DNA of 64,000 bases from Reinekea blandensis MED297 (GTDB lineage Bacteria > Pseudomonadota > Gammaproteobacteria > Pseudomonadales > Natronospirillaceae), in contig NZ_CH724149.1 in assembly GCF_000153185.1 (NCBI RefSeq), positions 386,789-450,788 on the forward strand, in the 5' to 3' direction. Position numbers and translations under genes: made by a program. The notes under the pieces were generated by a model that was given only the letters and a program-made list of their open reading frames with translations, did no database searches and had not been told where the DNA came from. This document shows, piece by piece, positions 8,478 through 16,866 of this stretch; position 1 is the first letter of the stretch, and each line of letters opens with the position of its first letter.

Positions 8478-8491
8478 GGGTAATGGAGCCC
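8478..8491 (+). promoter_or_regulatory. Leader hairpin 2, overlapping the terminator
   Basis: GGGT (8478-8481), loop AATGGA (8482-8487), GCCC (8488-8491): a short stem closed by T-G with A1 and G4 in the loop, sharing AATGG with the upstream hairpin. GCCC is also the beginning of the terminator's 5' arm, so folding this hairpin would block termination. Confidence 0.65.
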
Positions 8492-8537
8492 TAAGTTTTT
8501 GGCAATTTAAACTGCCAAAAGCTTAGGGCTTTTTTTT
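8488..8537 (+). terminator. Leader terminator (attenuator) upstream of nirC-like gene
   Basis: GCCCTAAG (8488-8495) pairs with CTTAGGGC (8522-8529) and TTTTGGCA (8497-8504) with TGCCAAAA (8513-8520), giving a 16-17 pair stem around ATTTAAAC, followed by eight Ts. It lies between the sigma-54 promoter and the first gene, so expression needs antitermination. Confidence 0.9.
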
Positions 8538-8599
8538 GTGCCTGAAACGGTTCGCTACGGAACAAGCCGTGGTAGGACAACACACAAGAGGACAGGACT

Positions 8600-9454
8600 A
8601 TGTCATATCTAGAGCCAAATGAGTTCGTTTCGAAAATGGTCGACGCGGGCGAATCCAAAGTGTTTATGTCGACAAAAGATACCTTTATCCGTGCCTTCAT
8701 GGCCGGTGCTATTTTGGGCTTAGCCGCCGTCTTTGCGATTACCGTCGCCACCTCGACCGGATCACCGATCTTAGGGGCTGTACTGTTCCCGGTAGGCTTC
8801 ATGATGCTTTATCTGATGAAGTTCGACTTGCTGACTGGTGTCTTTACGTTGGTACCGTTAGCGGTGTTGGATAAGCGACCTGGTGTGACCGTGAACCAGA
8901 TGCTGCGTAACTGGGGATTGGTGTTTTTAGGCAACTTTGCCGGTGCATTAACCACGGCGTTTATGATCGCGTTTATCCTGACCTATGGTTTTAACACCGA
9001 TGGCGGCGCGTTGGCGGCGAAGGTCAGCACCATTGGCGAGTCGCGTACGTTGGGTTATGCCGAGCATGGTGTGGCCGGTTGGTTCACCATCTTTATCCGC
9101 GGCATGCTATGCAACTGGATGGTTTCGATGGGCGTGGTGGGCGCGATGATTTCAACCTCCGCGACCGGGAAGATGGCCGCGATGTGGATGCCGGTGATGC
9201 TGTTCTTCTTTATGGGCTTTGAGCACTCCATTGTGAACATGTTTCTGTTCCCGTTCTCCATGATCATGGGTGGTGAGTTCACCTTCTCTCAATACATCAT
9301 CTGGAATGAGCTGCCAACGGCCTTGGGGAACCTGGTCGGCGGGATTGCGCTGGTCGGATTACCACTCTATCTGACCCACGTTCGTACCAGTCCGGCTCGT
9401 CAGCTGGCCGGTGCTAAACCGGTTGCGACTTCAGCTGCGAACGCTAACGCGTAA
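8600..9454 (+). CDS. Formate/nitrite transporter family channel (NirC-like)
   Basis: A 284-residue inner-membrane protein of the FNT family with six predicted membrane helices and the typical segments MAGAILGLAAVFAITVA, LFPVGFMMLYLMKFDLLTG, NWGLVFLGNFAGA and FMGFEHSIVNMFLFP, the last holding the conserved pore His. FNT channels pass formate, nitrite or hydrosulfide; nitrite is the likely substrate because nirBD is divergent and this gene opens an operon with a shared type of attenuator. It is followed ten bases later by a phosphatase-kinase fusion. It is clearly FNT; NirC rather than FocA is inferred from context. Confidence 0.92.
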   Translation: MSYLEPNEFVSKMVDAGESKVFMSTKDTFIRAFMAGAILGLAAVFAITVATSTGSPILGAVLFPVGFMMLYLMKFDLLTGVFTLVPLAVLDKRPGVTVNQMLRNWGLVFLGNFAGALTTAFMIAFILTYGFNTDGGALAAKVSTIGESRTLGYAEHGVAGWFTIFIRGMLCNWMVSMGVVGAMISTSATGKMAAMWMPVMLFFFMGFEHSIVNMFLFPFSMIMGGEFTFSQYIIWNELPTALGNLVGGIALVGLPLYLTHVRTSPARQLAGAKPVATSAANANA

Positions 9455-9463
9455 GACATTGCC

Positions 9464-11281
9464 ATGACGACCCTCACTGACTCACAACAGAACCTGACTC
9501 GCCGTCTTCAGGTTCAGGTGGGTCAGTGCAGCCGAGCCGGGCGTAAACCGCGCCAACAGGATTACTGCGGGGTGCATTGTCCGGACGGTTCGGCATTGAA
9601 TCAAAAGGGCGTGGTGGTGGCGCTGGCCGACGGTATCAGCTCCAGTGACGTCAGCCACATCGCCAGCCAGACCTGCGTGAGTACCTTGCTCGACGATTAC
9701 TATGCGACACCGGATACCTGGGGTGTCAGCGCATCGGTAAAGAAGGTACTGCAGTCGTTGAACTCCTGGCTGTATGCGCAAACCCGAAACAGTGTTTATC
9801 GTTACCATCTCGACAAAGGTTATGTCTGTACGTTAAGCGGTTTGGTGCTCCGTTCGCAGACCGCGACCATCTTTCATGTTGGTGACTCTAGAGTATGTCG
9901 CGTTGTTGGCAACGCACTGGAACCATTGACCGAAGATCATCGGGTGTCGATTGGCGAGGGGCATTCGTTGTCCCGCGCCATGGGCATGCGCGAACATCTG
10001 GACTTGCAGATTCTTCAACAGAAAATAGAGGTTGGCGATGTTTTTGTGTTGATGACCGATGGTGTTTACGACTGGGTTTCACCAACAGAACTGGTTCGTC
10101 TGCTGGCGGCATCGGATACAGATTTGAACGCCGCTGCAGAGTCGATCGTGCAACGTGCATTGGACAATGGGAGTGACGATAACTTAAGCCTGCAGTTGGT
10201 TCGTGTTCAACAGGTGCCGGCGGCACGGTTAGATGAGTTCAGCGACGATCAAACAGTGGCGCTTCCGGTTCCTGAAGCCCTGAGTGTCGGTCAACTGTTG
10301 GATGACTATCGCATTCAACGAATTTTGCATGCCAATCACCGCAGTATGGTGTATCTGGCCAGTGATCCCACGACCGGGCAACCGTTGGTCTTAAAAGTAC
10401 CGACACCGGGAGCGGCGTCGAACCCGGAGGTGTTGGCATCGTTCTGGAAAGAGGCCTGGGTCGCTCAACGGGTACGACACGCCAGTCTGTCGAAAGCCGC
10501 TCCGGTTACCAAAGAACGACGCGCCTGTTATCTGCCGCTTGAGTATTTTCCCGGTCAGAACCTGTCGCAATGGCGAGACGATCACGGTCAGCCGACGCTG
10601 ACGGACGTTCGGACCATTGTTGAGCAGGTCGCCAAGGGTGTGCAGGCGATGCATCGTATGCACATGATCCATCAGGACATACGACCACAGAATATTCTGA
10701 TCAATAAACATGGCCAGATCCGGATCATTGATTACGGCGCAACGCGAATCGAAGGGTTGCAGGAAACCGACCGGCCGGCACAGCAGTTGTTGCAGGGCGA
10801 GCTGCAGTTTTCGGCGCCGGAGTGTTTGCTGGGCTGGCCGGGTACTGAACAGAGCGATCTGTATGCTCTGGCGTGCCTGACCTATTTTTTACTGAGTGGT
10901 CGTTTGCCCTATCCCGCGGCGTTACAGCGCGCGGGAAGTCGCTCAGCACAGCGCAAGATCCGATACATCAGTCTGCATGAGTACAAGGTGGATGTCCCTC
11001 CTTGGTTAGACATGACCCTACGTAAAGCATTGCACATTGACCCGGCACATCGCTATTCGACCCTGTCAGAGTTTGTGTTCGATCTGACCCATCCCAACCC
11101 GGCTTTTACCCGAAGCGGGTCGGTTCCGTTTATTGAAAAACACCCCGTGGTGTTCTGGCAGAGCGTGTCAGCGATCTTGTTGTTTTTGCTGCTCATTCTG
11201 GCCGGTACACACCCGGGTATCCTTGCGCGCAAATCCGAACTTATCACGGGACAATCCGTCCCACTCGCACAACAGAGGTGA
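9464..11281 (+). CDS. PP2C phosphatase - Ser/Thr kinase fusion, membrane anchored
   Basis: A 605-residue signalling protein. Residues about 20-250 are a PP2C phosphatase with metal-binding motifs VALADGISSSD, HVGDSRVCR, LMTDGVYDWV and GSDDNLS. Residues about 280-545 are a Hanks-type kinase with VLKVPTPG (ATP lysine), catalytic loop IHQDIRPQNILI (HxD as HQD), DYG in place of DFG, and an APE-like SAPECLLG. A single membrane helix (FWQSVSAILLFLLLILAG) near the C-terminus anchors it with both catalytic parts in the cytoplasm. Fusions of this kind recur beside nirBD and nitrate uptake genes, for example PA1782 in Pseudomonas aeruginosa, so a role in nitrogen assimilation is likely, but targets are unknown. 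It lies ten bases after the FNT gene and four before cynS. Confidence 0.93.
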   Translation: MTTLTDSQQNLTRRLQVQVGQCSRAGRKPRQQDYCGVHCPDGSALNQKGVVVALADGISSSDVSHIASQTCVSTLLDDYYATPDTWGVSASVKKVLQSLNSWLYAQTRNSVYRYHLDKGYVCTLSGLVLRSQTATIFHVGDSRVCRVVGNALEPLTEDHRVSIGEGHSLSRAMGMREHLDLQILQQKIEVGDVFVLMTDGVYDWVSPTELVRLLAASDTDLNAAAESIVQRALDNGSDDNLSLQLVRVQQVPAARLDEFSDDQTVALPVPEALSVGQLLDDYRIQRILHANHRSMVYLASDPTTGQPLVLKVPTPGAASNPEVLASFWKEAWVAQRVRHASLSKAAPVTKERRACYLPLEYFPGQNLSQWRDDHGQPTLTDVRTIVEQVAKGVQAMHRMHMIHQDIRPQNILINKHGQIRIIDYGATRIEGLQETDRPAQQLLQGELQFSAPECLLGWPGTEQSDLYALACLTYFLLSGRLPYPAALQRAGSRSAQRKIRYISLHEYKVDVPPWLDMTLRKALHIDPAHRYSTLSEFVFDLTHPNPAFTRSGSVPFIEKHPVVFWQSVSAILLFLLLILAGTHPGILARKSELITGQSVPLAQQR

Positions 11282-11284
11282 TTT

Positions 11285-11725
11285 ATGAATAAAATCCAAA
11301 TGACTGAAACCATCATCAACGCCAAACTGTCGAAAGCCGTCAGTTGGGAATCGCTCGCGGCCGAAGTTGGTCTGGACCCGGTGTTTCTGACCTCCGCTTG
11401 TTTGGGGATGAACAGCTTGAAAGCGGAGGCTGCAGAAAGCCTTTGTCGCCTGCTAGAATTGCCCGATAGCATCGCTACTCAATTGCAACAATGCCCGTTA
11501 AAACAATGGGATCAAGCCGTTCCGACCGATCCGCTGATCTATCGGCTGTATGAAATTGTTGGCGTCTATGGCGGCACCATCAAAGAGTTGATTCACGAAA
11601 AATTTGGTGACGGCATTATGAGCGCGATCGATTTCAGTATGAACATTGAGAAAGAAGAGAACCCAGCGGGTGATCGCGTTAAAGTCACTATGAATGGTAA
11701 GTTCTTGCCTTATAAAAGTTGGTGA
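11285..11725 (+). CDS. cynS: Cyanate hydratase (cyanase)
   Basis: A 146-residue cyanase, which converts cyanate and bicarbonate to ammonia and CO2. The N-terminal helical part is followed by the signature region DPLIYRLYEIVGVYG, with the catalytic Arg and Glu, and GDGIMSAIDFSM with the catalytic Ser; the C-terminus GKFLPYKSW is typical. It starts four bases after the kinase stop (ATTT between), so it is translationally close to it and shares the attenuated sigma-54 promoter. This makes cyanate another nitrogen source under the same control as nitrite. No carbonic anhydrase CynT is nearby. Confidence 0.96.
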   Translation: MNKIQMTETIINAKLSKAVSWESLAAEVGLDPVFLTSACLGMNSLKAEAAESLCRLLELPDSIATQLQQCPLKQWDQAVPTDPLIYRLYEIVGVYGGTIKELIHEKFGDGIMSAIDFSMNIEKEENPAGDRVKVTMNGKFLPYKSW

Positions 11726-11734
11726 AACCTGGTT

Positions 11735-11808
11735 TGCTCAAACAGAGCTCTGTTCGATCAGGGCTCTGAGGTCTCTATTTACCCAGAGCCGCCGGCCGAC
11801 TTACCGAT
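11735..11808. terminator. Possible weak bidirectional terminator
   Basis: Between convergent cynS and the NicO-type gene, CAGAGC (11742-11747 region) can pair with GCTCTG, and GGCTCTG with a later CAGAGCC, giving alternative hairpins. Neither is followed by a clear T run, so this is tentative. Confidence 0.3.
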
Positions 11809-12852
11809 TCAGAACAGGGGGTGCTGTATGGCATTCTGCAGACTGGTCAGTAACAGGCTCCAACCGAGGGCGACTAAAAAAACACCGCCGAATGCGGAAA
11901 AGATGATTCCGGTTTTACGGTGATGGTGCCCGTTGGGGTGTGCTGTTGCCAAAGTTTGAAGCCGATCTCGAAAAAAGATGGTCACGATGCCAATCAAGGC
12001 AATAGAGACGCCGGTACCGATGCCCATCATTAAGGTCGCTCCTACGCCAACCCAGTACACACCGACGACATGGGCGTAAATTAACGTAATGATGGCGCCG
12101 GTGCAGGGGCGGGCGCCCATTGTCATGATCACGGTCAGGGTCTGCCACACCGTTAGGCTTTTCTCAGGCACGTAGGTATGACAACAATGGTCGTGATTGT
12201 GATCGTGGCTATGGTCGTGATGGCTGGGGTCATGGTCGTTGTGGTTGTGGTGATGAACGGTTTGATGCGGATTCTCATCAGGCGGTGTTGCCGAACAAGC
12301 CGGCGCTTGAACGTGAGTGCGGTTGAACGGATTAAACGCTTTTATTGCCCTGAAAAACAGAAAAGCCCCAAACACGATGACCAGAACATAGGAACTTTGC
12401 TCAGCCCTCAGACTGACCAGGTTAACCTGCTTAAACGTTTGACTGAGCAAGACTGACATCAGGCTGACCAGCAAGATCGCGATGATTGACTGGAAGACTG
12501 CGGCAGAAAAAGAAATGAACACACCCTGTCGAACGGTTTCTTTTTGCGTGGACAGGTAAGTCACCAGAACCGCCTTGCCGTGGCCTGGACCAATCGCATG
12601 AAAAATACCGTATACAAATGCCAGGCCTGTAAGCAATAACCCACTGACCGTAGGGGTTTGGTTAAACTGGCGAATGTGTTCAGAAAGTGCGTGATGAAAA
12701 GCCGTTTGGCTTCGGTCAATGAACAGCACTATGTCGGTCCACGAAAGCCAGATAATCAGCGCTGCAGTCAGGATCAGAATAACACTGAGAGAAGCGTAAA
12801 GAGTGCGTGTCATGAGCTGGAATCGACTTATATTGGATGGAGAAAAAGGCAC
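11809..12852 (-). CDS. NicO/RcnA-type metal transporter with His-rich loop
   Basis: A 347-residue multi-pass membrane protein of the nickel/cobalt transporter NicO family. It shows the family motif GPGHGKAVLVTYL in the first half and GARPCTGAIITLIYA in the second, separated by a cytoplasmic or periplasmic His/Asp loop (HHHNHNDHDPSHHDH and following) ending with CCH. The start is uncertain: GTG 12852 gives the full frame, ATG 12813 is an alternative, and neither has a good ribosome-binding site. It lies 38 bases after znuA on the same strand, so it is probably controlled by the Zur box; zinc rather than nickel transport is plausible but unproved. Direction of transport cannot be told from sequence. 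Confidence 0.85.
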   Translation of the reverse strand: MPFSPSNISRFQLMTRTLYASLSVILILTAALIIWLSWTDIVLFIDRSQTAFHHALSEHIRQFNQTPTVSGLLLTGLAFVYGIFHAIGPGHGKAVLVTYLSTQKETVRQGVFISFSAAVFQSIIAILLVSLMSVLLSQTFKQVNLVSLRAEQSSYVLVIVFGAFLFFRAIKAFNPFNRTHVQAPACSATPPDENPHQTVHHHNHNDHDPSHHDHSHDHNHDHCCHTYVPEKSLTVWQTLTVIMTMGARPCTGAIITLIYAHVVGVYWVGVGATLMMGIGTGVSIALIGIVTIFFRDRLQTLATAHPNGHHHRKTGIIFSAFGGVFLVALGWSLLLTSLQNAIQHPLF

Positions 12853-12890
12853 AGACGAGAGCGTCTGTGCCGCTAAGCGATAACGGTGAA

Positions 12891-14003
12891 TTACGAGGCG
12901 CAGTTACTGAGACTTTGCATCAAGCGTAGAATCAACGTCTGGTACTGATTCACGCCTGGTTCAATATCAACCCCCAGCGGATCCATGATGCCGGTATAGA
13001 CATCGGTTCCATCAAAAACGGTTTTCACCAGATTCGGGTTAAATTGGGGTTCGGTAAAGATACAGCTCACGTTGAGATCGTTAACCGTTTGACGAATCTC
13101 TGCAACACGGGCGGGGCTTGGGTCGGATGCGTCAGAGACGGATAAGGCACCACTGGCCAGCACATCAAAGCGTGTCTCAAAATATTGATAGGCATCGTGA
13201 AAGACAATGAATTTCACATCACCTAAGGCATCGGCTTCGGCCTGAAGTTCGGTTATCAGACGATCCAGTTCGTTTGATGCCTGTTCGGCATTGCGGCGAT
13301 AGCGTTCAGCATTGGCGGGGTCCTGTTCAGCCAGGGTTGTTGCGATGTGCTGAAGCCATGCTTGCGCGTTGACAGGATCGAGCCAGACATGTGGATCGTC
13401 CCCATCATGTGAATGTGCATGACCCCCATGGTCGTGTTCATCGTGCTCGTGTTCGTGAGCGTCGTGGTCATGGTCGTGTTCATCGTGCTCGTCATGCTCA
13501 TGCTCGTGGGCGTCATGGTCGTGATCATCATGCTCGTGCTCGTCATGCTCATGTTCGTGGGCGTCATGATCGTGGTCGTGATCATCATGGTCGTGCTCGT
13601 CATGCTTATGCTCGTGGTCGTCATGATTGTGATCATGTGCCTCAAAAGTGGCCCCTTCCCGGAACGACAATAATTGTGTACCGCTCGAGTCCATCAAAGA
13701 AACGATCTCTGCCGAACCGGCCAGACTGTCCAGAGACTTATCCAACCAGGGCGTCAGGTCCTCACCAATCCAGAAAACAATGTCTGCTTTTGACAGCGCG
13801 CGAGCTTCTGAAGGGCGCAGGTTGTATTCGTGTGGTGAGTTTTCTGGTTTGATCAATAACGCCGGTTCACCGATACCGCGCATGACCTGTGCGACCAGTG
13901 AATGAACCGGGGCAATGTCAGTCACGACCTTTGGCACGTCCGCCAGGGTGGCCGTGCTCAATGTCAGTATGGACACCGACAGAGCGATTTTCTTAAGCAG
14001 CAT
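12891..14003 (-). CDS. znuA: Zinc ABC transporter, periplasmic binding protein
   Basis: A 370-residue cluster A-I binding protein with signal peptide (cleavage near STATLA-DV). Zinc ligands are seen at SPHEYNLRPSEARAL, at the His of HVWLDPVNAQ, at FHDAYQYFE and near the C-terminus; a Cys near the end (SNCAS) is also typical of ZnuA. Between about residues 120 and 205 lies an unusually long His/Asp/Glu loop, much longer than in E. coli ZnuA, proposed in the family to collect zinc. It is divergent from znuCB across a Zur box and is probably followed in the same transcript by the NicO-type gene. Confidence 0.96.
   Translation of the reverse strand: MLLKKIALSVSILTLSTATLADVPKVVTDIAPVHSLVAQVMRGIGEPALLIKPENSPHEYNLRPSEARALSKADIVFWIGEDLTPWLDKSLDSLAGSAEIVSLMDSSGTQLLSFREGATFEAHDHNHDDHEHKHDEHDHDDHDHDHDAHEHEHDEHEHDDHDHDAHEHEHDEHDEHDHDHDAHEHEHDEHDHGGHAHSHDGDDPHVWLDPVNAQAWLQHIATTLAEQDPANAERYRRNAEQASNELDRLITELQAEADALGDVKFIVFHDAYQYFETRFDVLASGALSVSDASDPSPARVAEIRQTVNDLNVSCIFTEPQFNPNLVKTVFDGTDVYTGIMDPLGVDIEPGVNQYQTLILRLMQSLSNCAS
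13412..13640 (-). repeat. Low-complexity tandem repeats coding the His/Asp loop of znuA
   Basis: Imperfect repeats of HDHDAHEHEHDEH-type units are visible both in protein and DNA. Several units of about 36-45 bases are nearly identical, so this stretch is expected to vary in length between strains by slippage and is a place where assembly may err. Long open frames on the opposite strand here are artefacts of the repeat. Confidence 0.85.
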
Positions 14004-14042
14004 GGGATCTCCTTTGGGGTTGTTGAGTGTGGTGACAACTCT

Positions 14043-14067
14043 AAATGATATGATGTATCATAACAAA
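14043..14067. promoter_or_regulatory. Zur box between znuA and znuCB
   Basis: The core TATGATGTATCATA (14049-14062) is a palindrome with six-base arms, embedded in AAATGA...ATAACAAAT, resembling the AT-rich Zur operators of gammaproteobacteria. It lies 46 bases upstream of znuA and 38 upstream of znuC, where one repressor could close both promoters. The zur gene is in the same operon as znuCB, giving autoregulation. Confidence 0.75.
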
Positions 14068-14099
14068 TATAATTTGCGAGCGCCGTTGGAGAATGACCA

Positions 14100-14795
14100 T
14101 TGTTAATCCGTGTTGAGGGGTTGAGTGCCCAAATTTCCGGGCGCGAAGTACTACGTGATATCAGTATGGGCGTTGAAGCGGGTGAAATTGTCACGCTGGT
14201 CGGACCGAACGGGTCCGGTAAAACCTCGCTGCTGAAAACGCTGATTGGAGCCCTGACACCCAGCCAGGGTCGGGTGTTAAAAGATCAAGGGCTTCGACTC
14301 GCCTATGTTCCCCAAAAGCTGCATGTTGAGCCTATGTTGCCGATGACGGTGGCGCGTTTTCTCAGTTTACCCAAAAAGAAAACCGCATCGAGCATCGCTC
14401 AGGCGCTGACGGCCGCAGGTGTGCCGGGTATAGAAAAGCAGTCGATTCAAGGCCTGTCCGGTGGGCAGTTTCAGCGCGTGCAACTGGCGCGCGCGATGAT
14501 GGATAAACCCAATCTGCTGCTGCTCGATGAAGCCACCCAACGTTTAGACCACGTTGGCATTGCGGATTTCTATCATCAGATCGCCGCGATTCGACGTGAT
14601 ACGAATTGCGCGGTTCTGATGGTCAGTCACGATCTCAATGTTGTCATGCGGCAGACTGATCGGGTGATTTGTCTGAACACACACATCTGTTGCCAAGGCA
14701 AGCCCGATCACGGAGTTCCTCACAGGAGTATCAGCGTCTCTTTGGGCTCGGCGATGCGCATTTGGCCTTGTATCACCATCAGCCGGATGCCGTAG
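14100..14795 (+). CDS. znuC: Zinc ABC transporter ATPase, C-terminus frameshifted
   Basis: The ATPase of the zinc importer, with Walker A GPNGSGKT, signature LSGGQFQRV and Walker B LLLLDEA, and the ZnuC hallmark CLNTHICCQGKPDH. The start is TTG 14100; GGAG lies eight bases upstream and a stop precedes it in frame. After codon for His at 14721-14723 the family sequence continues in another frame (QEYQRLFGLGDAHLALYHHQ) up to a stop at 14822-14824, overlapping the znuB start as usual. A single missing base near 14723 therefore replaces about the last 33 residues by an unrelated tail. The nucleotide-binding core is intact, so the product may still work, or this is a sequencing error. Confidence 0.9.
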   Translation: MLIRVEGLSAQISGREVLRDISMGVEAGEIVTLVGPNGSGKTSLLKTLIGALTPSQGRVLKDQGLRLAYVPQKLHVEPMLPMTVARFLSLPKKKTASSIAQALTAAGVPGIEKQSIQGLSGGQFQRVQLARAMMDKPNLLLLDEATQRLDHVGIADFYHQIAAIRRDTNCAVLMVSHDLNVVMRQTDRVICLNTHICCQGKPDHGVPHRSISVSLGSAMRIWPCITISRMP

Positions 14796-14813
14796 CGGCA
14801 CAGGAGACACAAC

Positions 14814-15668
14814 GTGCTGGATGATTTTCTGATTCGAGCCGCCCTGGCCGGGTTAGGGGTTAACCTGACGGCCGCACCGCTTGGGTGTTTCGTGATTTGG
14901 CGGCGAATGGCGTATTTAGGTGACGCCACCGCCCATGCCTCGATCCTTGGGGTAGCGTTGTCGCTCATTTTTTCGCTTCCATTAACGTTGAGTGTGCTGC
15001 TGACGGCCTCGCTGATGGCGCTGTTATCGCTGGCTTTATCCAACCGGGGTTGGGCAATGGATACGTTGTTAGGGGTGCTGTCGCATTCCGCTTTGGCCAT
15101 TGGGTTGGTAGCGGTTTCCTTCGTGTCGGGTATCCGCATTGATCTGATGGCCTATTTATTTGGTGACATTTTGGCCGTGAGCCAAACCGACTTGCTCACG
15201 ATCTGGGTGGGTGCCTTTCTTGTTGTCGGGATGTTGGCCTACCGATGGTCAAATCTCTTACTGGTGACGCTGAATCCGGATCTTGCTATTGCTAGCGGTA
15301 TCGACCCAAAACGAGAACAATTGATCCTAACGCTGTCGTTGGCTGTGGTCGTGGCGGTTGCCATTAAGATTGTGGGTGTCTTATTGATTGTCGCGATGTT
15401 GATTATTCCGGCAGCGGGCGCGCGACCCTTAAGCCGAACACCCGAGACCATGGCGATGCTTTCGGCGGTCATTGGCGGCAGCGCCAGCGGGCTTGGATTG
15501 ATCGCTTCGTATCAGTTCGATACGCCGACCGGCCCCACCATTGTCTGTACCGCGACCCTGCTGTTTTTACTGATCAATGCGATGCGTCCTGCCATTGATT
15601 GGATTCTGAAAAGTCGGCAAAAAGACCGGCAAGCCCAACCACTCAACACTGGAGAGAGACATGGCTGA
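14814..15668 (+). CDS. znuB: Zinc ABC transporter permease
   Basis: A 284-residue ABC-3 family permease with eight or so membrane helices. It begins at GTG 14814 ([40 protein letters not shown], in which the last part is the family signature). The [24 protein letters not shown] segment contains the coupling motif. The start overlaps the ancestral znuC end, and the end overlaps the COG0523 GTPase by eight bases, so znuC, znuB and the downstream zinc genes form one operon. Confidence 0.95.
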   Translation: MLDDFLIRAALAGLGVNLTAAPLGCFVIWRRMAYLGDATAHASILGVALSLIFSLPLTLSVLLTASLMALLSLALSNRGWAMDTLLGVLSHSALAIGLVAVSFVSGIRIDLMAYLFGDILAVSQTDLLTIWVGAFLVVGMLAYRWSNLLLVTLNPDLAIASGIDPKREQLILTLSLAVVVAVAIKIVGVLLIVAMLIIPAAGARPLSRTPETMAMLSAVIGGSASGLGLIASYQFDTPTGPTIVCTATLLFLLINAMRPAIDWILKSRQKDRQAQPLNTGERHG

Positions 15669-16866
15669 TAAAAAAATACCCGTGACGGTACTGTCGGGGT
15701 TTCTGGGTGCCGGAAAGACGACGGTACTCAGTCACATTCTGAACAATCGCGAAGGCAAGCGCGTCGCTGTCATCGTCAATGACATGAGTGAAATTAATAT
15801 TGATTCGGCAATTGTGCAGAACGATGTTTCGTTAAACCGGCACGAGGAAAAGCTGGTCGAAATGAGTAATGGCTGCATTTGCTGCACTTTGCGCGAAGAC
15901 CTGTTGTTAGAAGTCCGCAAGCTCGCCGAAGATGGTCGCTTCGACTATCTGGTCATTGAGTCAACGGGGATATCTGAGCCGTTGCCGGTCGCGGAAACCT
16001 TCACCTTTGCCGATGAAGACGGCGTGTCACTATCCGATGTTGCTACACTCGATACGATGGTCACGGTGGTCGATGCCGTAAATTTCATGACCGATTACGA
16101 GCAGGCGAAATCGCTGCAGGAAACCGATGAATCGTTGGGCGACGAGGATCATCGCAGTGTGGCGGATCTGCTGGTGGATCAGGTCGAGTTTGCCGATATC
16201 CTGCTGATCAGCAAAGCCGATTTGGTGTCGGAAGCCGACATCGACAAACTGACCGCGATTCTGCGCTCGCTGAATACCGAGGCGAGTATTTTGCCCATCA
16301 CCCATGGAGCGGTGCCGATCAACGAGGTTTTAAACACTGGGCGTTTCGACTTCAACAAAGCACAGTTGGCCCCAGGGTGGCTGAAGGAGCTGCGTGGCGA
16401 ACATGTTCCGGAAACGGAAGAATATGGCATCGGCAGTTTCAGTTATGTGGCGCGACGACCGTTTCACCCGCAAAAGTTTTTTGACTTTCTGCATGGGACG
16501 TCACCGTATGGGAAACTGATTCGCTCGAAAGGTTTCTTCTGGTTGGCAACCCGCCCGGAATTTGCCGGGCAATGGAGCCAGGCGGGTGGGATCGCGCATT
16601 ATGGATTTGCCGGATTATTTTGGAAGGCCGTACCGAAAGATCGATGGCCAGACGATCCCGAGTACCTTAACGCCATCCGTGAGCACTGGGTTGAGCCGTT
16701 TGGTGATATGCGTCAGGAACTGGTTTTTATCGGCCAGGGTTTGGACAAAGACGCCATGGTGGCCGCGCTCGATCAGTGCCTGCTGACTGAGGAAGAAGTG
16801 CTGCAGGGGAAAGAGGTTTGGAAGACATTGCCCGATCCGTTTCCAGCGTGGGAGGCCGCGCAATGA
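15661..16866 (+). CDS. COG0523 GTPase, zinc metallochaperone type (ZigA/YciC-like)
   Basis: A 401-residue G3E GTPase. Walker A is [10 protein letters not shown] near residue 15, the metal-binding CxCC motif is NGCICCTL near residue 72, the switch [11 protein letters not shown] follows, and the guanine-specificity motif is SKADLVS. The C-terminal CobW domain ends with the [13 protein letters not shown] and [13 protein letters not shown] stretches typical of the zinc-limitation subgroup. Such proteins (ZigA, YciC, ZNG1) hand zinc to client enzymes under shortage. It overlaps znuB and is followed by DUF1826 in an ATGA overlap, so it belongs to the Zur regulon. Confidence 0.93.
   Translation: MADKKIPVTVLSGFLGAGKTTVLSHILNNREGKRVAVIVNDMSEINIDSAIVQNDVSLNRHEEKLVEMSNGCICCTLREDLLLEVRKLAEDGRFDYLVIESTGISEPLPVAETFTFADEDGVSLSDVATLDTMVTVVDAVNFMTDYEQAKSLQETDESLGDEDHRSVADLLVDQVEFADILLISKADLVSEADIDKLTAILRSLNTEASILPITHGAVPINEVLNTGRFDFNKAQLAPGWLKELRGEHVPETEEYGIGSFSYVARRPFHPQKFFDFLHGTSPYGKLIRSKGFFWLATRPEFAGQWSQAGGIAHYGFAGLFWKAVPKDRWPDDPEYLNAIREHWVEPFGDMRQELVFIGQGLDKDAMVAALDQCLLTEEEVLQGKEVWKTLPDPFPAWEAAQ

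Noticed and set aside
13391-13852. Long open frames on the plus strand opposite the znuA His loop
   Set aside because: They are products of the CAT/GAC repeat; composition is extreme (Met/Val or Arg/His only) and no start signals exist. The repeat is also not a CRISPR array because units are coding, adjacent and without spacers.
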